A stretch of DNA of 64,000 nt from an uncultured Saprospiraceae bacterium (GTDB lineage Bacteria > Bacteroidota > Bacteroidia > Chitinophagales > Saprospiraceae), in contig CALGLU010000021.1 in the NCBI GenBank assembly GCA_937959275.1, positions 78,807-142,806 of the forward strand, read 5' to 3'. The notes under the pieces are model-generated. The model had not been told where the DNA came from. It did not search any database and worked only from the letters and a program-made list of their open reading frames with translations. Positions within the stretch are counted from its first letter, which is position 1. Every line of letters starts with the position of its first letter. A program made the translations under genes and the position numbers. Shown one piece after another: positions 55,556 to 63,914 of this stretch.

Positions 55556-56750
55556 ATGGATTCACTCACACAGATTGCCTTAGGGGCAGCGGTCGCGGAA
55601 GTGACCTTAGGTAAAAAAATTGGAAATAAATCTATTCTTTGGGGAGCCATCGCAGGCACAATCCCTGATTTGGATGTGTTGGCCAACGGCTTCATGAGTC
55701 CTCTTGACGCATTGTCCTTCCACCGAGGAATATCCCATTCATTTTTATTTTCTATTCTTGCTGCAGCAGGACTTGGCCCACTCGTCGATTGGATCTATCA
55801 ATCCAAATGGCATCATCGAATAGCCTTCAGCTGTTGGGCCTTTCTCTTTTTAGGGATTGGTATACCTATTCTCTTTTCATCAATGGGTTTGGTCGTCAAG
55901 CTGATTGCATTTGCGATGATCGTCATTATTATTTATTCTTTTTATAAAAAAATATCACGAGCCCTCTCCTCTAACCATATCAGCAACTCGTTGGGATTGG
56001 ACAAAGTTGTTTTTTTTGACGATTGTGACACATCCCATTTTAGACACATTTACGACTTATGGTACACAGCTGTTTCAGCCCTTCTCATCTGTAAGGGTCG
56101 CCTTTAATAATATCTCAGTAGCGGATCCTTTATATACCATTCCCTTAATTATTGCCATTATTGTCATGTCCAGATTTGCACGGACAGATCAAAGACGACA
56201 GAGAGTCATGTGGGCAGGCATAATCATCAGTTCGCTTTATATGGCATTTACGATTTGGAATAAGTCTCAGATTAATGATGTCTTTGAAAAAACGATGAAG
56301 AAAGAAAATATTGAGTATAAGCGATACATGACCTCCCCAACTATTTTGAATAATGTGTTGTGGTTTTGTCTGGCTGAGCGCGAAGACGATTATGTCTTTG
56401 GATTATATTCTCAGGTTGATAAAAAGAAAGAGGTGGTGCTCAACACCATGGATAAGAATTGGAAGATGCTTGACGCTCAAGAAAATGATGAGGTCATTAA
56501 CACCTTGGCCTGGTTTAGCAATGGCTATTACACAGTGATGAAGCGCAAGGATGGGTCTTTGCAAATAAACGATATGCGCTTTGGTACCTTTGATGGATCA
56601 GTAAAAGATGAGACCGGTTTTATCTTCAGATTTGGTGTTGAAAAACAGGCAGATGGAATCTATGTTCTTACAGATGAGCAAGCTGGTCCACCAAATGAAG
56701 AGAGGATGGGTATTTTTAAAACCTTGTGGGCGCGGATTAAAGGGATTTGA
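55556..56750 (+). pseudogene. YdjM/DUF457-like membrane-bound metal-dependent hydrolase, frameshifted
   Basis: The first frame (184 codons) has GTIPDLDVLANG, HRGISHSFLF and several helices, then breaks at LDKVVFFDDCD. In the next frame, sequence matching the family resumes with VVFLTIVTHPILDTFTTYGT and QLFQPFSSVRV and continues to the stop at 56750, with a soluble C-terminal half. Deleting one T from the run of eight at 56010-56017 joins the two into 397 residues. The ATG abuts the rnc stop. It is either a phase-variable homopolymer, a pseudogene or a sequencing error. Confidence 0.85.
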
Positions 56751-56771
56751 TTGTGCACATATAGGCCTTAC

Positions 56772-57890
56772 TCATTCTTTGTTTTCTGAAACAATCGAAA
56801 TCAATTCTTCTCTTCTGACATCACCATCGACAAGACCAAAATTGTCACTTCTAAAATTCCAATTCGCATAGCCGATACCTGTTTCGCTAAACAGGGCGAT
56901 CATATCCTCATACCACTGCAAGCGATCTTTTTCAGGTGCTTCTTCGACAATGCCAAATTCACCACAATACAAGGGCAAGCCTAATTGCTTAGCTTTGTTG
57001 ATCGGTTGCTGCCACATCTCTAGTAAAGCAGCTTTATTAAATTCTCGATCGACCCACTTTTCGACAATCGATTTTTGCTCTACAAGAAGGCCCCCAAATT
57101 CTGAATTTGTAAGAATGACTCCTGGATAATGAACGGGACCTTTGTAATCTTTTATGCCTGTCCAACTTGCTGAATAATGACTTAATAAGAATGGCTCATA
57201 AAAATGAAAACTCAATAATATATTGGGATCATTTGGAGGTACTTTTAAGGCATCAAATGTAGACGCCGATTGCCAGCGATTAGAGCCTATGACAATTGTA
57301 CGCTCTGGCTCAAAGGCACGAATGGCCTTAAATGCACTTGCTAATAAGGTATTCCACTCTTCATGCTCATCTGCAACAGCTTCATTCATCAACTCATAGG
57401 CGACCATATGATTGGGAAATTGTTTGAGCGTTTTTGATAAGTCCCGCCATAAGTCAAAGAATTTTTCTTGTTCTGAAGGATCAGTCCACAAGGGTTTAAC
57501 AGCTTCGTTAAAATGATGAGAACGTAGAATGTGTAAGTCCACAATCACTCTAAGCTTAGCTGCGATACTCCACTTGATGCACGATTCTAGTAATGCAAAG
57601 GCATCATCATGCCGCTGTCCTGACTCATCCCAGAGTTGTTCTTCGTCAATCGGTAAGCGGATATGATCAAATCCCATTTCCGCAATAGTCTTAATATCAT
57701 GTTCAGTAAAAAAGTTTTCTCGCTCTATACCTCTACGTTTACTCTGAGACAACCAGTGCGCAATATTTGTTCCTTTTGAGACTACAAATTTTTCGGCTCT
57801 AGACTCTTGAGCTTGTTGTGCAATATTATTTTGGCAAGAGCTAAATGTCATTACACTTAAAAGCAAAAAGATAAAGACAATACTTTTCAT
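56772..57890 (-). CDS. GH5-family glycoside hydrolase lipoprotein
   Basis: A 372-residue lipoprotein with lipobox FSSC (Cys19). The GH5 TIM-barrel features include GFDHIRLPIDEEQLW, the acid/base Glu in YELMNEAVADEH, LLSFHFYEPFLLSH and the nucleophile Glu in YCGEFGIVEEAP. GH5 enzymes cleave beta-glucans or beta-mannans; the lipid anchor suggests periplasmic or surface location. It is convergent with the YdjM-like gene and stands alone, not in a polysaccharide-utilisation locus with SusCD genes. Substrate not predictable. Confidence 0.9.
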   Translation of the reverse strand: MKSIVFIFLLLSVMTFSSCQNNIAQQAQESRAEKFVVSKGTNIAHWLSQSKRRGIERENFFTEHDIKTIAEMGFDHIRLPIDEEQLWDESGQRHDDAFALLESCIKWSIAAKLRVIVDLHILRSHHFNEAVKPLWTDPSEQEKFFDLWRDLSKTLKQFPNHMVAYELMNEAVADEHEEWNTLLASAFKAIRAFEPERTIVIGSNRWQSASTFDALKVPPNDPNILLSFHFYEPFLLSHYSASWTGIKDYKGPVHYPGVILTNSEFGGLLVEQKSIVEKWVDREFNKAALLEMWQQPINKAKQLGLPLYCGEFGIVEEAPEKDRLQWYEDMIALFSETGIGYANWNFRSDNFGLVDGDVRREELISIVSENKE

Positions 57891-58273
57891 GATAAATAAA
57901 TAAGAATTCTGCTACCTAAACTAATTATTTTTAATTGAAACCGTATGTGAAATGATTAACAAATGCATAAATCATTTCATTCCATGAAACTATAATTGAT
58001 ATTAATTCAAAGTTGCTTTAGTGATTATTGGTTTCGAGCCTAGATATTCCCTTGAGGGGATTATGGTCCGAAGACTCTCGTGAGTCGTCGAGACTCTACG
58101 GAGGGTGGAATTGAGATGTATGCAGATTCCTTTCGAGGAAGTCTATTGAACCACAAAGCCTCTAAGGCACTAAGGCCCACTAAAGAATAGTTGCAATCAT
58201 GAGTCTTATTCATAATCCAATTTTTTAAAAATGTTTTTTACAAGTGGTATTATTTATTTAAAATCAATAATTT
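57891..58273. other. 383-nt intergenic region with alternating hairpin arms
   Basis: No gene was seen. Around 58073-58096 three arms alternate, GACTC (58073), GAGTC (58082) and GACTC (58092), so the middle one can pair with either neighbour. Near 58051-58062 is a small hairpin TCCC-TTGA-GGGA. The segment TTGAACCACAAAGCCTCTAAGGCACTAAGG (in part, 58147 on) resembles the outer part of dispersed Bacteroidota repeats. Function unknown. Confidence 0.45.
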
Positions 58274-59008
58274 ATGCTGGTGAAAGCTAACGAAGAAATT
58301 CTTGATGGAGGGATGTCTGCTGAAAGTGTTGTCCGCATTGGTGATATAGTGCATAGATCTAAATCTGCAAATTATAAATTTGTACATTCAGTATTACAAT
58401 ATTTAGAGACTTGTCATTTCCCATACTCACCTCGTTTTATTGGCATTGATGATGAAGGTAGAGAAATGCTAAGCTTTATGGAGGGGCATGTACCTCGAGA
58501 ATTACCAATGACCTTTGAGCAAAAAATAGAAGCGATACAGATGATGAGACAATATCATGATGTATTTGTGAATACTATATATGCAGATAAATCTGAAACA
58601 GTATGTCATAATGATTTTGCACCCTGGAATATTATTATAAAAAACAACGTCGTGGTTGGGTTTATAGATTTTGATGAAGCTTCACCTGGCAATAGAATTG
58701 ATGATGTGAGTTATTATATTTGGACTTGTCTAGATCTCGGCACGTCAATAGAATCAAATGCCAACCAAATCGAAAACATTGCAAAACTGGTGAATGCCTA
58801 CGGTCTTGAAGATACCTCAGAAATCATTTCTTCATTTCTTAAACAACTAGAAAGAATACTAACTTTTCGAATGCGAATCGTGTTAGAAGAAGGGGATCAG
58901 AGTAAAAGAGACTTCTCAAGAAATGCAGTCAAAAATATCAAGAGAAGTATGGCTTGGATTCATGAACATAAAGACAAGATTGAAATTGCGATTGAGTCAA
59001 TCAAATAA
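58274..59008 (+). CDS. APH-family phosphotransferase
   Basis: A 244-residue protein of the aminoglycoside phosphotransferase/choline kinase-like fold. The Brenner motif HNDFAPWNII (His...Asp...Asn) near residue 115 and the metal-binding IDFDEASPG are intact; the N-terminal lobe is short, lacking a strong Gly-rich loop. Such enzymes phosphorylate small hydroxyl compounds with ATP or GTP; many are not resistance enzymes. It is followed by a GNAT gene 18 nt later, so they may form a modification pair. The substrate is not inferable. Confidence 0.8.
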   Translation: MLVKANEEILDGGMSAESVVRIGDIVHRSKSANYKFVHSVLQYLETCHFPYSPRFIGIDDEGREMLSFMEGHVPRELPMTFEQKIEAIQMMRQYHDVFVNTIYADKSETVCHNDFAPWNIIIKNNVVVGFIDFDEASPGNRIDDVSYYIWTCLDLGTSIESNANQIENIAKLVNAYGLEDTSEIISSFLKQLERILTFRMRIVLEEGDQSKRDFSRNAVKNIKRSMAWIHEHKDKIEIAIESIK

Positions 59009-59026
59009 TATTTGCAGCTATAGATA

Positions 59027-59467
59027 ATGGATAACATTAAAATTATAAATCGCGACATAACAAGCAATGAGTTGAACCGCGTTCATGCTGGTTTTGATGA
59101 GCACACCGTTGATAATAAAGTAAGCGTACAAAGCTCAATTCGATTTGGATATGTGGCAGAAGACAACCATAAGTTCATCGGCTGCTCTTCGGGCTTGGCC
59201 TATAAGAACGGCGATCTTTTTTCAGGCTGGTTTTACCTAACGGATTTATTTGTTGAAAAAGAATATCGAACTCAAGGTATTGGGGCGCACTTATTATCTG
59301 CCTTAGAACAAGAATTAAAAGTGAATGGGATCATTCATATTTGGACATGGACCGCAGGTTATGAAGCACCTAGGTTTTATCAAAAACAAGGTTATCATAT
59401 ATTTACTGAAATGGAGGGCTGGTATTCTGATGGTAGCGCAAGAGTTGGATTCAGGAAAAGATTATAA
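59027..59467 (+). CDS. GNAT-family N-acetyltransferase
   Basis: A 146-residue GNAT domain. The acetyl-CoA-binding motif A is LFVEKEYRTQGIGAHLLSAL (R-x-Q-G-I-G), followed by motif B WTWTAGYEAPRFYQKQGYHI. The N-terminal strands (FIGCSSGLAY) fit. GNAT enzymes acetylate amino groups of proteins or small molecules. It is probably co-transcribed with the upstream APH gene. Substrate unknown. Confidence 0.85.
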   Translation: MDNIKIINRDITSNELNRVHAGFDEHTVDNKVSVQSSIRFGYVAEDNHKFIGCSSGLAYKNGDLFSGWFYLTDLFVEKEYRTQGIGAHLLSALEQELKVNGIIHIWTWTAGYEAPRFYQKQGYHIFTEMEGWYSDGSARVGFRKRL

Positions 59468-59586
59468 CTAACTGAAAGTTAAAAACAACAAGCAATCTTT
59501 CCCCATTAAACTAGTTGACTGTAAAGATAATCTTGACTAGTGCTTTTGGCGCATTTTGCACATGCACGTCGTTGCAGAACCGGACA

Positions 59587-59630
59587 TGATAGCTAAGGCT
59601 ATCAGACCGAACCTGTACCTAGTTCATGCA
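59587..59630. repeat. dispersed repeat with hairpin, copy 2
   Basis: A small hairpin TGATAGC/GCTATCA (59587-59604) with a TAAG loop, followed by ACCGAACCTGTACCTAGTTC. Positions 59594-59622 match about 25/29 to 43361-43390, and 59602-59628 resembles 63838-63868 (TGTACCTAGTnCAT shared). It lies between the GNAT gene and the minus-strand DUF1761 gene. Confidence 0.55.
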
Positions 59631-59728
59631 CAAACTTCCCTCAAATTCAACTATTCAATATATACTTGACAGACCACTAGTAGAAAAGATTGCCTATCGT
59701 TTTTCAAAAAAAGGATTTTTATTGTTGT

Positions 59729-60229
59729 CTAAACAGGCACTGCCCCCCATAAACAAATCACAATTGACATCAATGTTATGGAGATAAACCAGTAGCCCAA
59801 ATAGACCCAAAAATAGGTGCTTGACTTTTTTTCAAAAATAACAACATAGCCTAAAATTGGTAATGCATATAACAGCGTAGCAGCAAATCCATGTGCAAGC
59901 CCATGCGAGAACGTATGAAATTTACCACCATATTCTGCTAGAAACGCAGCTGCACTCCCTGTTTTCATTAAGTTAGCGTCCGCTCCTACCATGCCAAACA
60001 CACCAACCTCATGAATGGAGAAATTATAAATACCAAAAGCTAAAAGAGCATTTAGTAAAAGACTAAGTAACAGTTTCATGGGCTTCACGGGGGAAGCCGT
60101 TTTTTCAGTAGACATATCTGCCATCGCGTGCCATCTTTTGCCGCCAAAAACACTGTCGTGAAACCAAATATAGGCTAACAAAAAAGGAATAAAAGCTGTA
60201 CCAAGTAGAACTAAAAAATTAGGAGTCAT
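59729..60229 (-). CDS. DUF1761 membrane protein
   Basis: A 166-residue protein with four hydrophobic helices (near residues 5-22, 52-72, 108-132 and 142-162). The motif IWFHDSVFGGKRWHAMADM after helix 1 is typical of DUF1761. The C-terminal helix pair matches the family. Function unknown. The next gene upstream on the strand is a YCII domain protein (37 nt away), so they may be co-transcribed. Confidence 0.8.
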   Translation of the reverse strand: MTPNFLVLLGTAFIPFLLAYIWFHDSVFGGKRWHAMADMSTEKTASPVKPMKLLLSLLLNALLAFGIYNFSIHEVGVFGMVGADANLMKTGSAAAFLAEYGGKFHTFSHGLAHGFAATLLYALPILGYVVIFEKKSSTYFWVYLGYWFISITLMSIVICLWGAVPV

Positions 60230-60266
60230 AATAGTGGGTTTATGTGTTTTGAAAATTGATTACGGA

Positions 60267-60596
60267 TTACATCGGTGCACATTCACTAATCTCTATGCTA
60301 TGATCAGGATAGCTATATATTGGATGTCCTTTAAACATAGCTTCTGCTTCTGCAAGACTATTAGCAGTAACGACAGAATAACCGGTTACTAGATGTTTAC
60401 TTGGTGACCAAGATTCTCCATCTGTACTCGAGCTTGCAGGTAAAAATGGTGAACCCATGTCTTTGACTCGTTCGCCATACTTGGCTTGCCAGGCTCCCCA
60501 AGGTGCCAGCATCTCTGCTTTTTGTTCTGGCGTCAATTCAGGTGGTGCTTGGTGAACGCCTGATGTGTTGTAATACAGTGCAATAAAAGTTTTCAT
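60267..60596 (-). CDS. YCII-related protein
   Basis: A 109-residue protein with a ferredoxin-like fold of the YCII/DGPF family: residues 2-9 (KTFIALYYN), a middle segment with PWGAWQAKYGERVKDMGSPF, GYSVVTANSLAEAEAMFKGH and a C-terminal SIEISECAPM. Such small proteins often have a His/Asp pair and may bind small molecules; none has a firm general function. It is 37 nt before DUF1761 on the same strand. Confidence 0.75.
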   Translation of the reverse strand: MKTFIALYYNTSGVHQAPPELTPEQKAEMLAPWGAWQAKYGERVKDMGSPFLPASSSTDGESWSPSKHLVTGYSVVTANSLAEAEAMFKGHPIYSYPDHSIEISECAPM

Positions 60597-60720
60597 AAGA
60601 CTACGTTTTTGTGTTTAGAAATAGATTTCAAACACATGACGAAGCTGATATTAAAAAGGGGGACAAGCTGATCTGCTTATTTTAAATTTTTGAGTTCTAG
60701 TCTATGATTTTATAAAATTT

Positions 60721-60877
60721 GAACCACATAGGATGATAGATACATAGAAAAAAAGGGTATAGGTTTTATTATCTTATCTATCAGGTTGGCTCTTAAGAGG
60801 ACGGTGCTCTGCACCAATTATAGTAGTTCTAGAAGTACAAGATAAATTAGCTATGTATCTATCATTCTATGTGGTTC
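60721..60877. repeat. 157-bp MITE-like element with 27-bp terminal inverted repeats
   Basis: GAACCACATAGGATGATAGA continues to 60747 and is repeated in reverse complement at 60851-60877 with one mismatch (26/27). The inside holds no gene and a small hairpin GGTGC-TCT-GCACC near 60802. Partial relatives occur at 35068 (ACCACATAGACACATAGAGC) and at about 39350-39460 (CTATGTGGTTC with a GTGC-GCC-GCAC hairpin). The family resembles the 'AACCACATAG' elements scattered in Bacteroidota. Confidence 0.75.
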
Positions 60878-60901
60878 AATTAAAACTATGTAGTATGATG
60901 T

Positions 60902-61792
60902 TTACACCTTCCCCATCGCTTCTTTCAACAGAGCATAATTACTCTCAGACATCTTATGTAGAGGTAAGCGTACTTGATTTCCAGCTAAGCCTTTTAGTTT
61001 CATAGCGGATTTGATCCCAACAGGATTACCTTCTACATAGAGCCAATGATGTAAATCGTACGTTGTAAAATTAAGCGCACGTGCTTGAACATAATCTTGG
61101 GCCAGAGCGGCATTAATCATACTGGAAAACTCTTTAGGATAAGCATTTGCAATGACAGAAATGACGCCATCCCCTCCTGCAGCTACCATTGGCAAAGCCA
61201 CCTCATCATCACCTGATGTGACAAAAAAGTGATCCGGTTTATTCTTTATGATTCGAGTCGCTTGTATTAAATCACCAGTTGCCTCTTTTATACCAATGAA
61301 TGTTTTACTGGCATTGGCGAGCCGAATGGTTGTTGACCACTCCATATTCGATTTCGTCCGACCAGGGACATTGTATAAGATAATAGGCACCGGGCTGACT
61401 TCTGCGAGCGCCATATAGTGTGCATAAATGCCTTCTTGTGATGGCTTGACATAACCTGGACTCGAACTGAGGATAGCTGCAATACCATCAAAATTATAGC
61501 TTTTGATCTTTTTGACCATTTCACTGGTATTGTTTCCTCCAAAATTACCAGCAACAATTGGTTTTCGACCAGCATTCTTTTCGATCACAAAATCTAGAAT
61601 ACGCCTCGCTTCATCTTCATTAAGCGTAGCCGTTTCACCAGTTGATCCCAGAGGGACCAAGTAGTCAACACCACCAGCTATGACATGCTCAATCACCTTT
61701 TCATAGGCATCAAAGTCGACCTCTCTATTTTCATGAAATGGTGTAATTAAGGCAACACCAGTACCTCTAAATATATTTTCCATTGAGGGCAT
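60902..61792 (-). CDS. dapA: 4-hydroxy-tetrahydrodipicolinate synthase
   Basis: A 296-residue TIM-barrel enzyme. N-terminal GTGVALITPF and the motif PLGSTGETATL precede the active site; the Schiff-base Lys lies in IGIKEATGDL and Tyr in IILYNVPGRT. It condenses pyruvate and aspartate semialdehyde in lysine and diaminopimelate synthesis. It begins 7 nt after accA, so they form an operon. Start ATG 61792; a second ATG three codons on is also possible. Confidence 0.95.
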   Translation of the reverse strand: MPSMENIFRGTGVALITPFHENREVDFDAYEKVIEHVIAGGVDYLVPLGSTGETATLNEDEARRILDFVIEKNAGRKPIVAGNFGGNNTSEMVKKIKSYNFDGIAAILSSSPGYVKPSQEGIYAHYMALAEVSPVPIILYNVPGRTKSNMEWSTTIRLANASKTFIGIKEATGDLIQATRIIKNKPDHFFVTSGDDEVALPMVAAGGDGVISVIANAYPKEFSSMINAALAQDYVQARALNFTTYDLHHWLYVEGNPVGIKSAMKLKGLAGNQVRLPLHKMSESNYALLKEAMGKV

Positions 61793-61799
61793 CTTGATC

Positions 61800-62777
61800 T
61801 TAGGAAGCGGTTTTTACAGCAGATTTGACGACTGTGAAGTCGCCCATTTTATTATACTTTTTAAGTCTGTGATCTATGAGTTGTTTTGGCGTTAATTGAC
61901 TTAATTCTTCGATTTGTTTTTTAATGTGATTTTTTAATGTTCTTACCATTTTCATTGGATCAATATGTGCGCCTCCGATAGGCTCCTTAATAATATCATC
62001 CACCAAACCAAAATCCTTCATATGATCTGATGTCAATTTCAATGCTTCCGCTGCATCTTCTTTATGATCCCAACTCCGCCATAGTATGGACGAACAAGAT
62101 TCTGGAGATATAACGGAGTACCAGGTGTTTTCAAGCATAAAAACGCGGTCACCCAAGCCAATCCCTAAGGCACCTCCTGATGCACCTTCACCAATCACAT
62201 AGCAAATGATTGGTACGCTTAATTGAGCCATTTCAAACAGATTCCTTGCAATCGCCTCGGCCTGACCTCTCTCTTCTGCTTCAAGTCCTGGGTAGGCACC
62301 CGGTGTATCAATCAGACAGACCACAGGATAGCCAAATCGTTCTGCCAATTTCATTAATCGCAATGCTTTTCTGTAACCTTCTGGATTCGCCATTCCAAAA
62401 TTTCTGAATTGCCGCATTTTGGTATTCACTCCTTTTTGGTGACCTATAAAAATGACTGGCTCATCATTAATCTTACCTATACCGCCGACGATCGCCTTAT
62501 CGTCTTTAAACTTGCGATCTCCATGCAACTCTACAAAACGCTTGCACATATTCTCAATGTAAAACATGGTATATGGCCGATTCGGATGTCTGGACAATTG
62601 TACTTTTTGCCAACCATTCAGATTACTGAAGATTTCCTTTGTCTTGACTTTGATTTTTTCCTCAATCTCCTTGGTTTTGTCTGAGATGTCGATTTCCCCG
62701 TCTTTCCCTACTTCTTTGAGCTTTTCGAGCTGCTCATAGAGCTTTTCAAGAGGCTTTTCAAATTCTAAAAAAACCAT
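61800..62777 (-). CDS. accA: acetyl-CoA carboxylase carboxyltransferase subunit alpha
   Basis: A 325-residue protein, full length for AccA, with the biotin carboxyltransferase core: [56 protein letters not shown] and [14 protein letters not shown]. With AccD it transfers carboxyl from biotin to acetyl-CoA, supplying malonyl-CoA for fatty-acid synthesis. It is followed by dapA and preceded by a recognisable promoter about 197 nt upstream. The N-terminal helices fit. Confidence 0.95.
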   Translation of the reverse strand: MVFLEFEKPLEKLYEQLEKLKEVGKDGEIDISDKTKEIEEKIKVKTKEIFSNLNGWQKVQLSRHPNRPYTMFYIENMCKRFVELHGDRKFKDDKAIVGGIGKINDEPVIFIGHQKGVNTKMRQFRNFGMANPEGYRKALRLMKLAERFGYPVVCLIDTPGAYPGLEAEERGQAEAIARNLFEMAQLSVPIICYVIGEGASGGALGIGLGDRVFMLENTWYSVISPESCSSILWRSWDHKEDAAEALKLTSDHMKDFGLVDDIIKEPIGGAHIDPMKMVRTLKNHIKKQIEELSQLTPKQLIDHRLKKYNKMGDFTVVKSAVKTAS

Positions 62778-63325
62778 TACAGTTGGATTTTAGTGTTAGC
62801 AATACAGTGAAGTGATTTCATAATGTACGGTCAATTTATTGGTATTTTAATGAAGTTCATCACTTCAGCTTTTTCTCGATCCATAGATTTAGCTATGAAC
62901 CTTCAAAGGAGCTTTGTTTTGAAAATCAAGCATATACGACTAATTTTAACGTACATTTTTTAATTACTTCAACCAAAGATATACAAAGCGGCTATAATGC
63001 AAAGCGAATCTGTAAGTCAAATCAGTGAAAGACTATTTTCAAACTTTGAAGCAAATTCAGATTGTCTGCTAAAGGGATGCTTGGGTGAGAAAAAAATGAG
63101 CAAGGAATTATAAATGTGTTCCTGAAAAGTGTCTCGCCTCAAGGAGCTAAACATCCTTGTAAGCTGAGATGAGATTTGCAGTTCCCAAGATCTTCTTATC
63201 TTATCATCTGAGAATACCCAAATTACTTTTATATGGATATAAATTTATTAAATGCTAAATCCGGCAATAGAGAGAATGATAGGATATTTTATCATAAGAA
63301 AGTTATGTGAATAATAGGATGAGAT
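62778..63325. other. 548-nt intergenic region between accA and esterase
   Basis: No gene was seen. It holds the accA promoter (62974-63003) and, about 63125-63175, a region able to fold (TCGCCTCAAGGA ... TCCTTGTAAG ... GAGATGAGA) that is weak evidence of an RNA structure. A second promoter for the plus-strand esterase was not identified; the 60 nt before it are AT-rich. Confidence 0.5.
62974..63003 (-). promoter_or_regulatory. Bacteroidota-type promoter for accA-dapA
   Basis: On the minus strand a -33 TTTG (plus CAAA at 63000-63003), 18 nt, then -7 TATCTTTG (plus CAAAGATA at 62974-62981). It is oriented to accA with a leader of about 190 nt. The match and spacing are close to consensus. Confidence 0.7.
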
Positions 63326-63871
63326 ATGAAAGAACTTAAAATATGCATGCTGTTTTTACTGCTATTTGTAATGCAACAATGTGCAACAGCACAAGTCGAT
63401 CTATTTGAAATGGAAAGTATCCCAAGCCAACCGCCAGAAAATCTGGATATTTATCTGGTAGTCGGTCAGTCAAACATGGCAGGTAGAGCGACCATCAGGG
63501 ATGAAGACAAACATACCATTGAGCATGCCTACCTTTTTACGGGAAGTGAAACGACGCCATGGGTTGAAGCAACAAATCCTCTCAACCGATATTCTACAGT
63601 ACGAAAAACAATGAAGATGCAGCGCTTAAGTCCAGCCTTCGCTTTTGCCCGATCAATCGTTGCAGAGCAAACCGAAAATGAAGTTGGGCTTGTCATGAAT
63701 GCAAAAGGAGGAACAAAAATAGTGCAATGGTTGCCTGGAACGGAATTGTATTTGTCTGCCATTAAACAAACTCACGATGCTTTGAAACATGGGGTGTTAA
63801 AAGGAGTTATCTGGCACCAGGGCGAAGGAGATTGTGACCCAGTCCGGGTTAACTTGTACCTAGTGCATTAA
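63326..63871 (+). CDS. truncated SASA/sialate O-acetylesterase-like protein
   Basis: The 181-residue frame has a signal peptide (1-22, TAQVD) and the esterase motif VVGQSNMAGRA near residues 45-56 with the nucleophile Ser, VGLVMNAKGGTKI, and GVIWHQGEGDCD near residue 166. Family members normally continue for about 80-100 more residues, including a conserved catalytic His after the WHQGE motif; here the frame ends 16 residues later with LYLVH. The tail overlaps a dispersed repeat from 63838, suggesting that the gene was cut by an inserted element. Confidence 0.7.
   Translation: MKELKICMLFLLLFVMQQCATAQVDLFEMESIPSQPPENLDIYLVVGQSNMAGRATIRDEDKHTIEHAYLFTGSETTPWVEATNPLNRYSTVRKTMKMQRLSPAFAFARSIVAEQTENEVGLVMNAKGGTKIVQWLPGTELYLSAIKQTHDALKHGVLKGVIWHQGEGDCDPVRVNLYLVH
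63838..63869. repeat. dispersed repeat at the esterase break, copy 3
   Basis: CCAGTCCGGGTTAACTTGTA followed by CCTAGTGCATT. It shares TGTACCTAGTnCAT and a preceding CAG-nCCG with the copy at 59602-59628. It starts just after the conserved GEGD motif of the esterase, so it may be the left end of an inserted element. Confidence 0.45.
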
Positions 63872-63914
63872 GTTCTAAATAAATAGTACCTTAATATTAA
63901 CAAACACAAAACTT

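Noticed and set aside
58274..59008. Antibiotic-resistance aminoglycoside phosphotransferase
   Set aside because: The motif set only supports the broad APH fold; many members are housekeeping or unknown kinases.
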